Of a stretch of 64,000 bases of DNA, positions 22,701 to 31,256 are shown piece by piece; within the stretch, counting starts at the first letter, position 1; each line of letters opens with the position of its first letter. The notes under the pieces were generated by a model that saw only the letters and a list, made by a program, of their open reading frames with translations, made no database searches and was not told the origin of the DNA. The position numbers were made by a program, and so were the translations under genes. Origin of the DNA: Pomphorhynchus laevis (taxonomy: Eukaryota > Acanthocephala > Palaeacanthocephala > Echinorhynchida > Pomphorhynchidae); NCBI GenBank assembly GCA_012934845.2, contig WNNJ02001234.1:62001-126000 (forward strand), in the 5' to 3' direction.

Positions 22701-24465
22701 GTTTTCGAATTTCCATTAATTATTTAAATTATTTATTTAAAAATATATTTATTATGTTCGAATTGGCCAAATATCCTTCAAATTCAAGGAATCCTTCTTG
22801 ATCTGTAAAAAAATTAATTATATCGTCAACGTGAAATCTGAGCTTGATTTGTAGCTTCTCATAACTTTATATTTTCATATTTGTTAATGATTGCTTGTTA
22901 ATAAATATTATTTAATTAAATTAATTAAATTATGTATTATAATCAATAAATTAATTAATATTCAAAATAAGCAAATGTTTGTTTCCACAAGTGCTAGCTT
23001 GATATCAACTGCTGTCAGTGCATTTGATAAATTAGCTCTTTATCCAAATTACTTATTGAATTCTGTTAAAACTACATCCGTGTGCCATCTAATCCAATGT
23101 TTAGGCATAATAAATTATCCACGCGAGCAAAGTTCTTTTTATAAATTTTACAAACCTTTGGTCGTAACAAATTGACTCTTTTCAACATAGTGCATGTTTA
23201 CAAAAAATTGCATTATATCCCATTGGTACAAAATTATCAATATATTACCAATTATCAAAAATCGATAATCGGTTTGTCCGTTATGGAAAATCACATGTAA
23301 GTAAAGCAGTTCTATGAGAATAAGTAGCAATTTCTTTTTTAAAGAAACAATATAAATTAGTATAAAGCAACAATTGATAATAAATTATCAAAATACATAA
23401 TTATATGTATAACATTTAATAAATCAATTTTAATATTCTCAAAATATTGGCTGCATTTTTTAACGGCATTTCTGTTTATTGCAAACGTATTTTTACAAAA
23501 TATTTCATACAAATGTATCTACAACACCAAAAGATATTTCGCAAATTATTCTCAAAAAATAATAGCTAGTATCTTCAAATTGCAAATTAAAAAATATAAT
23601 ATTTTTCAATATTAAATATTAATTACAAGAAGGCGAGAAAACAGGAATATTTATTTGATTACAAAAATCCAATATTTTGACTGCACTACGGCACGTCATC
23701 TTCAGGGTTGAATGTATATTATATCTCAAACTTTTTTAAGTTTGAGATAAATAATAAAATATTTATTTTCAAATAAATATTTCTGTTTCCTCGCCTTCTT
23801 GTAATAATTCGGATTGGAAACGAATTGTTCTCTATTAAATATTAATATAAATATTGAGAACTTAAATATTAAATGTTAAATATTAAATATTAATATAAAT
23901 ATTGAGAATTTATAAATTATAAATATTGAGATAATATTAAAAATAAATCGATTTAAATATTTATTAATATAATTTATTAATTTTTTAATATATAAACATT
24001 AAAAAACGGAAACTATTTAAAACCTTACTTACATATATTCATGTAAATACATTAATATGTTTATATTCATTGTCTTTTAAATCAATCACAGCGTAATTTA
24101 AATGCGAAAGAGAAACATTTGTTAAAAAATGTTAGAAGATCAGGAATTGGAAAAAATATTAGAAGATTAGGAACTTGTGACATCAATCGTTATATGTAAA
24201 ATCTTTATAGCTTTCAGTCACTATTAATTTTTATTATTTTATCGTTATGGCACGTCTGTCTTCTAATTGTTATATTATACCACATTAAGACGATGCTGGA
24301 AATTTATTAATCTGGGCAACTGACGGTGACATTGCTAAAGACGTAAAAGTTCCACTAATGAAATATACGGCTAGTGGATCAATTTGTCAAACTAAATGGT
24401 CGACGATTAATTCCGAGTGGATTGCAATCACTTTTAAGAACTGTGTAGAAGCACTTAAAGTTTAA
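13798..24465 (+). CDS. DCAF7: DCAF7/WDR68-family WD40 repeat protein, 7 exons
   Basis: WD40 adaptor that in animals scaffolds DYRK/HIPK kinases and serves as a DDB1-CUL4 substrate receptor (family knowledge). Exons: 13798-13935 (starts MTKPQSTEFIKHYDAAEQLY), 13987-14085, 18852-18953, 19002-19115, about 22040-22309, 22362-22473, 24290-24465 (TAA). About 337 residues, against 342 in human. Hallmarks are FPATKLMFIPD, LIATSSIDSTCTIWDIQ, FVAHDKESLDIAF, CGADGTLRLFDLRHM, VYVVDVRMPAASVMRIP and WIAITFKNCVEALKV. Phases join in all cases. Intron 4 (ends before 22040) lacks an obvious AG acceptor, since the homologous reading starts right after GTTATTAAA. Introns 1, 3 and 5 are 48-52 nt. Introns 2, 4 and 6 are 1.8-4.8 kb and full of repeats. 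Otherwise looks functional. Confidence 0.93.
15068..15905. repeat. Dispersed AT-rich repeat, several copies
   Basis: A block of the form ATTTATCTTTATTTATATA...AAAATAAGTAGAC followed by a TGATCTGATT-like motif occurs near 15070, 15300, 15650 and, more weakly, 15840. A further copy of the GTAGACTCAGTTA part lies at 29407. No coding potential. DCAF7 intron 2. Confidence 0.5.
16481..16515 (+). ncRNA. Penelope-type hammerhead motif 1
   Basis: CTGATGA, a single T, stem II AATAG-CAGCAT-CTATT, then GAAATATTGG. Penelope-like elements are known to carry minimal hammerheads in their terminal repeats. A near-copy at 18093 changes one stem base and keeps pairing through G-U. The extra T beside the core is shared by all copies here. 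Confidence 0.6.
16600..16970 (-). mobile_element. Penelope-like element fragment, reverse transcriptase part A
   Basis: Minus-strand reading MGTPLAPLISELYLRNWELN followed by RIRYVDDTFAICNITIDVQD holds the Penelope-type segment between the MG(S/T)PL motif and the catalytic YVDD. The rest of the element is missing or decayed. It overlaps in content with the copy at 17234-17587, so two insertions, or a partial tandem, are present. DCAF7 intron 2. Confidence 0.8.
17181..17213 (-). ncRNA. Penelope-type hammerhead motif 2
   Basis: Minus strand CTGAAGA, T, stem II GCTAAC-AGAA-GTTAGC (6 perfect pairs), then GAAATATC. Lies just downstream of the reverse transcriptase fragment at 17234-17587 on the same strand, where the terminal repeat of a Penelope-like element would sit. 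Confidence 0.65.
17234..17587 (-). mobile_element. Penelope-like element fragment, reverse transcriptase part B
   Basis: Minus-strand reading DVDDTFAICNNTIDVQDI, then RLKFLDVVSRTLKDILKTSV and YYKNSNNLNIVSWNT: the region after the catalytic DD, with the FLDV and TSVY-K motifs typical of the Penelope thumb. A following GIY-YIG endonuclease is not visible. Part of a decayed element in DCAF7 intron 2. Confidence 0.8.
18093..18126 (+). ncRNA. Penelope-type hammerhead motif 3
   Basis: CTGACGA, T, stem II GATAG-CAGCAT-CTATT, then GAAATATTGG. Same architecture as the motif at 16481, with the variable core base changed. Marks another Penelope-like terminus. Confidence 0.6.
19930..20056. mobile_element. 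hAT-type DNA transposon end
   Basis: The stretch ends GCCGCATTGCACACAAGTAA, AAAAGTTGCCAACCCCTG. Read from the end, this is CAGGGGTTGGCAACTTTTTT, the typical terminus of hAT/Charlie-like elements. The other terminus is not recognisable, so the 5' limit is a guess. DCAF7 intron 4. Confidence 0.5.
20361..21299. repeat. 0.9-kb dispersed repeat, copy 1 (core 20476-21299)
   Basis: The 824-bp core matches 26983-27806 with no difference that I could see. The flanking 115 bp (from TTGTTCTG-YC-CAGAACAA) are related but carry an indel in the other copy. No ORF. A shorter relative of its GGTCTAGGAAATTG part lies at about 20268. Direct orientation relative to copy 2, in DCAF7 intron 4. Confidence 0.85.
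23261..23490. repeat. Dispersed repeat, copy 2 (first copy 6029-6509)
   Basis: Same family as in FARSA intron 7, here without the roughly 255-bp internal block and with small insertions. DCAF7 intron 6. Confidence 0.7.
23622..23805. mobile_element. Foldback element with 36-bp terminal inverted repeats
   Basis: Left arm ATTACAAGAAGGCGAGAAAA... (23622-23657) pairs with 23770-23805 with two differences. Inside lie a Penelope-type CTGAAGATGACGTGCC signature (minus, 23672-23705) and a second hairpin TATCTCAAAC/GTTTGAGATA. This looks like two Penelope-like terminal repeats in inverted order, or a MITE derived from them. DCAF7 intron 6. Confidence 0.7.
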
Positions 24466-24989
24466 TCTGCAATGTCTATTTGTACAAATGGAAATAAATT
24501 GATTTTAGACGTCAGTTATTTTCTCAAACGTGTGTCAAATAAGCATTAAATTATTAAATAATTAAAATAATTTATTAGTGAATGAGTAAACAATTAATAA
24601 TCATATTGAAGACTCCATATGATCTCTTATGATTAGAAGAGATCATATTAGAGACTCCTCTCTCAGAATTGTAATATAAATTATATTGTAATGTAATTTT
24701 GACTAAACGTTATAATAAACTTGACTGTCAAATTTGTAACATTAGCGTATCCTGTTTGATGCAAATTTCACTTCAAAATATTTGTAAAAAATCGAAATAT
24801 ACGTTTTAAAGATTTTCGCTACATCATATTTCATTAAACCCTCGAATCGAAAGATAATTTAATTATATGTTCTATTGGTTATTTAAAATGTTAAAGCAAA
24901 AGTGTTAGAACTATCTATCAAACAGTGTTTTTATTAGAAAATATTTGGATTAACAACATAATCATGTAGTTGATCAAACTAGTCGAACC

Positions 24990-24997
24990 TTATATAA
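24990..24997 (+). promoter_or_regulatory. TATA-box-like TATATAAG
   Basis: Fifty-four bases upstream of the ATG at 25044, in locally less AT-rich sequence. Placement would suit a short leader. In such AT-rich DNA the motif alone is weak evidence. Confidence 0.3.
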
Positions 24998-25043
24998 GCC
25001 AGCATAACTATACACTGAGTATAACGACGAAAAATAAATTGGA

Positions 25044-25172
25044 ATGGAGCATGTCCTTTATCAAATGCAGCTAACCCGTGAAGAAAAATTTCAGAAAATA
25101 AAATTCTTAAAAGAAAAACTGATTCAGATACAAACAGTCTACAAACTTTCAGAATATTGTGAAAGTTTGTAG
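25044..25172 (+). CDS. Possible small ORF or first exon, unknown
   Basis: MEHVLYQMQLTREEKFQKIK followed by FLKEKLIQIQTVYKLSEYCE and SL: 42 codons, strongly helical and charged, coiled-coil-like, with coding-like codon use (ACC CGT GAA GAA) compared with the surroundings. A possible GTGAAAG donor lies after the LSEY codons, so it might be a first exon continuing to the right. No convincing next exon found. No family recognised. Confidence 0.3.
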   Translation: MEHVLYQMQLTREEKFQKIKFLKEKLIQIQTVYKLSEYCESL

Positions 25173-26005
25173 ATATTTGTTGTTATAACAACATTGTTCT
25201 GTAATAATCATCATAATTTTACGTTCATTACATTTTAAATTAATCATTTTTAAATTAAATTTATTTTAATTTTTTAATTATTTAATTTTTTTAATTCAAT
25301 TTTTATTTATTATTGATGTAGTTTTTATTTTTTATTTATTTTATCTTTATAATATGTATATAAATAAATATTTATAATATTTATAATATTTTTAATTTAT
25401 ATTTATTTTATAATCTTCCAGTTACTAATAAATTAAATAAATTAAAATTTATTCAGATTTAAGACCAGCATATATTTGCGCTTTTTTGCATTTTTTCTTT
25501 AAAATGTTTGTTCAGCTGATTTCTCGACTCTCAATTTCAAAAACAATAAGTATCGATCACTAAAATTTAAAACACTTCCAAAACGAACTGCTTCTTTTTC
25601 CATATATTTCCAATATTTATCAATTTCGCTAAAGCTAATCGAAAAACAACATGTTTTAATTAAAAATGTTTTAATTTTTACATTTTTGCTGTATTAATCG
25701 ATTTAAGTATTTTTTTATTATTTCTATAAACTTTTATCTAACATAATGTTTTCTGTTTATTTATATGTAGACATCATATCAAATTCCATAGACAGATTTA
25801 TTGATCACTTTTATTTTTGTGGTTATATATTTTCGACAGTTATATATCAAATTCCTTTTAAATTTTTGTCCCAAAAATTTTATAATAACAGCTGGACAAT
25901 CAAAATTTTGATTGTCCAGCTGATTTTAATTAAAAGTTATGTAGTTTAGAATTAACTTGAATATATTGATTGAAACAAAATACGGCATATCACAGGCTTA
26001 TCAAA

Positions 26006-29000
26006 TCAAAGATCATCTTTTCCCGCATACACGCTGTATCGACGTCCGTTAAATTTATAGTTATACCGCCAATAAAGGTACTTCATTCTTATCAAAATGT
26101 TGTGATAATGCTGAGGACATTTACGTTTAATAATGGGACCATCCATGCGAATTTGTCGTAACAATCTTTGATACTCGTTACCTAAACATTATATAGCCTA
26201 AAAATATTTTTATATTTTATATAAAATATTTTATTATATATAAATAAATATATATGTATATCGTCTTGTCTAAATTGGTGTTGTTTGAGATCATCTCTTC
26301 ACGATTCTTTGTGATATATGATAAGGGAATCGAATTAAGCAGAGTCGACAAATTTAATTTTATTGTATAGAGCTTTCGACTTTCGGCTTTCGACTTCTTC
26401 AGTACAAACTATTACAATCTTTCACATTAGTAAAAGATTGAAACAGTGTGTACTGAAGAAGCGAAAGCCGAAAGCTCTATACAATAAAATTAAATTTGTC
26501 TACTCTGCTTGATTTGATTCCCTTATCATATAGATGCTGCAAAGGTTTAATAAAAACCCTTATTTTTATATATTTATTCAATTATAAACTTTTTATAAAA
26601 CATGAATACAAAATTTCAAATAATGCGATTAGCTGTTTTAAATAAATGTCGTTAAATAAATTAAGCAATTTTTTAACTAAACAAACCACAATAACAGTCT
26701 CCTACCTTTTTGGTTGGAGGCATATTTAAGCTAATCAAATGCATCAATTCACTCAATGAATTAATGTTATTGTTCTGTTCAGAACAATAACATTATCGCC
26801 TTAACTACACAATTCGAAAATGATTCATTGTTCGAATTGTGTTCGAAAAGTGTTCGATCATTTTAATGATCGAACATTAAAAACCTTTCTAATTTTGCTA
26901 TATCAACAAAGTAATTGAGATTGTAAGTCAGAAAGAAAAATCGCCTGTATTCTCTTTGTGAATGTGTTGTTTGATTGATAAACATCTTTATTCATCAAAA
27001 TAATTTTATTTATTTTAAAACTCTTTAAGTGTTTAAATTCTGACTAGAAATACTTGCTCGGGAAGTTTACTGTTTACTCTTTGTCAATTAATAAGAAATT
27101 TTGAATGAAGCAAGAATAGAACTTTATTTTTATTTGTAATTTAAGTAATCAGATAGACTTTATTAATACTTTAAAAATGTAATTAAAAAACTTTATAATA
27201 GAATTTATGTCAATAACATACTAATAATGGATTTATTAATAAATACATAATAAATATTTATGATATAAATTCAAATTATATTTATTAAGCAATATTTATT
27301 ATATACAAAAATATATAATAAATATAATAAAAATTTATTATTCATTTAAATTAAAATGTGAATTTTAGTTTAATAAAGAATGTATTTGAAGTATCACAAT
27401 AATTTATTTATAAAAAATGAATCTAATTTAAATTTATTAATATATTGACTGTTTGATATCAATATAAAGGCACATCCTAAATGTTTTATTAGCAAACTAA
27501 TTATTTAATTCAAATAATTATCAATTATTTATAATTATCAAGTCAGAAGTGGCTATTCGGTCTAGGAAATTGAAAGGAAAGATGTTATAAGAAGAGAATA
27601 GGATAATCTTTAATGTTTTTCTAAATTATAAGTTTACATACTTAGAAAATCATCTCTCTTCTACTATGGGTTTTTATTTACATTATATGCAAATAACATA
27701 CATTTATCGAGACTTGATAATCTAATCATAAAGTTTAATCATAAAGTTTAGACGTCCCGAATGCAATTATTAGTAAAAATTGCTAACTCGATAAATATCA
27801 AAAATTTAAAATTCTTGGTTAACTACTTTATTATCAATTATTTATTAAAAAAAATCATTTATTTGTAACAATGTGAGATTAGAAGCTAATAGAAATTAGT
27901 GATTATAAGCAATTATAAAGACTTGCCTTTAAATCCTTTAAGCCATCGGGGACCAGGCATAAGATATCGAAGGTCAATTCCGCCATCTCCGAGAATATCT
28001 AAATCGAAAAATTAATTACATACTGCATTTGTATATTAATATTTTTACCAATAAAATCGTTTTGACCAAACGTAGCTCTATTGGGTGACCATGCATCCTT
28101 CACGATATGTTGAGGTTTGCAGAGTTTAGGTATGTCCGGAGTTAGTTTTTTGTATCGTGGTAATTGACCTGTTGAGAAATAAACGAAAATGCTTAGCACT
28201 AAAATTATGTTTTACCCAACCTTCAAATTACAATTCAGGTCATTTTAAATATTGTGTTTGTTTTGTTTTGCACAATTTACTAATGAACGAATTTTGCTAA
28301 TTTTCTTTTTCTTGTTTCTTTCCTAATTTACACGCCAAGTGTAGATAGATGTGTGCGAAATATCCTTTATTTTTGTTAATTTTTGTTAATTGACCAATTG
28401 TGCAAATTGTAACGTTTGTGCATAGTGTTGATATCCTTGCTTCGTATAGGAGTCTCTCTGTATCCAGCAGTAGAGAGTATATCTACTGATGAGTCACGGT
28501 GAAACGACATCATCAGATATAAAGATGTTATAATGAACTAATCCTGCTGGTACTCTCTTTCTCGTTTTTTTTTGTAATTGATATAATTGTCAAAATAAAT
28601 TTTCATTGCATAATAAATATTTAGAATCAAATTACGTGGTTATATATTGAGGAAATGAAGAAATGCTAGCGCATAAATTAGATCGATGATTGCGGGTTGT
28701 CGCTTTTAGAAATGCATCATTTCTAAATGATGTGTGCATCATTTCATGCACAACTCCAAACAAATCATTAGCCTTGTAACTAGTTACATCCATATGGATG
28801 ACATTTCAGCAATTAATAATTGTGTCAAAGATTGAATATAAGTCTAAATATAAAACGTCAGTAAAACTATCAACGTCACAGTAGATGGCACGTTTGAATG
28901 TTTATATGACTCGACACGAAAGTGAATAACAAAAATTTTGGTTCATCTGTTCTCTCTTTCACACCGTTTAATACATTTCAAAAACTTAATATCAATTGAA

Positions 29001-30349
29001 CAATTAATTGTTAACTATAATAAGCTGTGCATATTAGGGTTTAGAATGTGAACATTTAAACTTCTACTATTCACGAGCTGCATATTGCGTGCTTGTCGTT
29101 TACTAAAAATCACAAGATGTTCAATATTTTTAAAATAAATGGTCAATCTCTAATGCAAACCGATTTTTAAACGTTTACTTTATTTTTAATTTAGCATTAT
29201 TTTGCTATGCTATTTACAAGGTTACATATATAACCTTGCAAATAGATTAATAAATAATATTTACAATGAATTATAAATAATTATAATTCATGATTATATA
29301 AATATGAATTATAAATTAATAAAATAGAGTTAAAAATATTCTTAACCGTATAAATTAGAATTATAGAGAAATTCACAATTTTTAATTCATTCATGGTACA
29401 AAATACGTAGACTCAGTTAAGTGATCTAACTCATCAATACCAAAATTAAAAACACGGTATATTATCTCTTAATCAGTCCTGACTTATAAAATTTGAATTA
29501 CAGAAAATCTTAAAACTGAACTAGTTTCAAGCAAAAATAATAAAATATTTTAAGCAGATACAAAATTATTAGATCAAAATTATTATTAGATCGCAACTGT
29601 AGCAGATACAAAATTATTAGATCGCATTGTGAAAAATTAATTTATTGCAAATTAAAATAAGTAAATTAATAAAATAGATAAATTTTGAATTTTTAAATTT
29701 AAGTTAAAAAACTGAAAGTTTATTTCATTTAAAACACGTTCGTAGAATCAGTACAAACTCATATGCATCTTTGATGTTTGAAGAAATTTAGTATTTAGCT
29801 ATTCAGATGTTAAGATTAGCAGCGTATCTTAATAAAAATAATTGATTGGCAAATCGATTATTAAATTGTGAGATTTAACGAATCTCATAGCGAACAATAA
29901 AATAAATTGTTATAAAATGTTTTGCTGAAACTCTTAGGAATATGAAAGATACTATTATAATATTATTATATTATATATAATAATTATATATTATATATTA
30001 TATTATTATTAATATTACTTTATTTATTTAATAATGAACAAAGAAAATGACAAATTTATTAAATTAAAAAATGAAACTTATTTGCTGAATGACTGCAACT
30101 ATCAAAACTTACAACTAAATTCTTTCCGATTTTGTCTTAAGATCATGATTTTTATATCTTAAACTCAGTTTCTCTATTGATAATTATAATTTGACATAAT
30201 GAACGATTGCATTATGTGTGAGTTGTAATTTTATAACGAATGTAACACAACATTTGAATACCTCCTTGGAAATATTCAGGATCCCAACCGTAATTCTTCA
30301 CGTATTCCCCATACCGACGAAAACCTCTAGCAAATGTTTTAAGTAGCAT
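26006..30349 (-). CDS. MRPL51: Mitochondrial ribosomal protein L51 (mL51), 4 exons
   Basis: Component of the mitochondrial large ribosomal subunit. Exons on the minus strand: 30349-30262 (MLLKTFARGFRRYGEYVKNY...), 28168-28049 (RYKKLTPDIPKLC...WSPNRATFGQNDF), 27998-27927 (ILGDGGIDLRYLMPGPRWLK), 26181-26006 (TGA). About 150 residues. The third junction reads PRWLKGFK-GNEYQRLLRQI, matching human IWLRGWKGNELQRCIRKRK exactly across the splice. This requires a GC donor (AAAG/GCAAGT), a second GC-AG intron in the window. The N-terminus is basic and aromatic, suited to mitochondrial import. Intron 2 is 50 nt, intron 1 is 2.1 kb and intron 3 is 1.7 kb. The C-terminal exon ends KYLYWRYNYKFNGRRYSVYA then GKDDL, like IRYLYKHFNRHGKFR in human. 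Convergent with DCAF7. Confidence 0.92.
26320..26529. mobile_element. Long inverted repeat with Penelope-type ends, in MRPL51 intron 3
   Basis: Arms of about 85 bp (26320-26402 and 26453-26529) each hold CTGAAGAAG...GCCGAAAG then AGCTCTATACAATAAAATTA in opposite orientation. CTGAAGA with a nearby GAAA is the hammerhead signature of Penelope-like terminal repeats. Inverted, 5'-truncated end-to-end copies are typical of that family. Confidence 0.65.
26770..27806. repeat. 0.9-kb dispersed repeat, copy 2 (core 26983-27806)
   Basis: Matches 20476-21299 over 824 bp without visible differences. Its left part has about 100 extra bases compared with copy 1, including a short TTCGAACA-type inverted repeat. 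In MRPL51 intron 3. Confidence 0.85.
28441..28508 (+). ncRNA. Diverged hammerhead, relative of the FARSA array
   Basis: TTCGTA (cleavage GTA), TAGG, CTCTCT-GTATCCAGCAGT-AGAGAG, TCTA, core CTGATGA, GTCACGGT, then GAAACGA. The loop ATCCAGCAG and the order match the units at 915-2534, while the upper stem I has changed on both sides (CCTCC/GGAGG to CTCTCT/AGAGAG). Stem III keeps 4 pairs. Stem II is reduced to weak G-U closing pairs and may not function. Lies antisense in MRPL51 intron 1, single copy. Confidence 0.6.
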
Positions 30350-31256
30350 TTCATAACATCTTAAATCGGCACGCTTTAAATAAACATCTTAAATACAAAA
30401 TTTATTTTTTTAAATCAATCGGAAAGCAGATTATTTTCGCCGGAAGAAAACAGATTATATAATTTGCTGAAATCGAAGCAAAAGAGATGTTGGGACTAGA
30501 TTCAGACTCGTGTTAAAAATTGTCTTCCATACAATCCTAGCAAAGTAAGAATATAGTAACTTTAAAAAAGGATAAAACAATACCATACGATTGTCGCAAT
30601 TTGTAGAAAAACGCAGATTACTGAAAGCACTTTACTCCGTAACTAAATTTTTAAACATTATAAACTTAGTTGAATGACATATTTTTATAAAAACGTTGTA
30701 ATAAAATGCTCTTATAAAACACATCAGATGTTTTCGAATATAAATTTTGCTAGAAAAAGTTATACGAATATAAAGTCATGTAAAATCATTATTTTATTGT
30801 TTGTTTTTATTAAAATTAACTATAGATGTAGTTGCAGAAATTTAGAAGTTAAAATTTTAATAATTATTTGTATATTAAACAATGGTATGATTTTTAATTT
30901 AATTTTTAATTTTAAAAAATTAAAATTTTTAGTTATTAAAAATTATTAAATTTTTTTATTTTTAATTTTTATATTTATATAATTATTTATTTATATAATT
31001 ATAAATAATTAAATATAATTAAATAATTATTAAATTATTTAATATAATTAAATAATCATGATTTTTAAATAATTAGGTATGATTTTTAAAATACAAGTTT
31101 ACATTATCAATGACTGATTTATAAAAAAGTTTCATTTGATAATTAAATTATTATTTAATTGTAAATAATGGAGTTATTAGTCATTAGTTACATGTAAATG
31201 AAACTAATTGAGTTACATTGTTAATGACACTATAAGGACACATGGACCATCGTTCA

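Larger units (their letters stand above)
24466..26005. other. DCAF7-MRPL51 intergenic region
   Basis: Two converging genes end here. Apart from the small ORF at 25044-25172 it is AT-rich with short inverted repeats (for example around 25887-25923, CAGCTGGACAATCAAAATTTTGATTGTCCAGCTG type). Nothing else recognisable. Confidence 0.5.

Noticed and set aside
20361-27806. The two 0.9-kb direct repeats as long terminal repeats of one retroelement
   Set aside because: Between them lie exons of DCAF7 and MRPL51 and no gag or pol sequence. The repeat ends do not show TG...CA with a target duplication.
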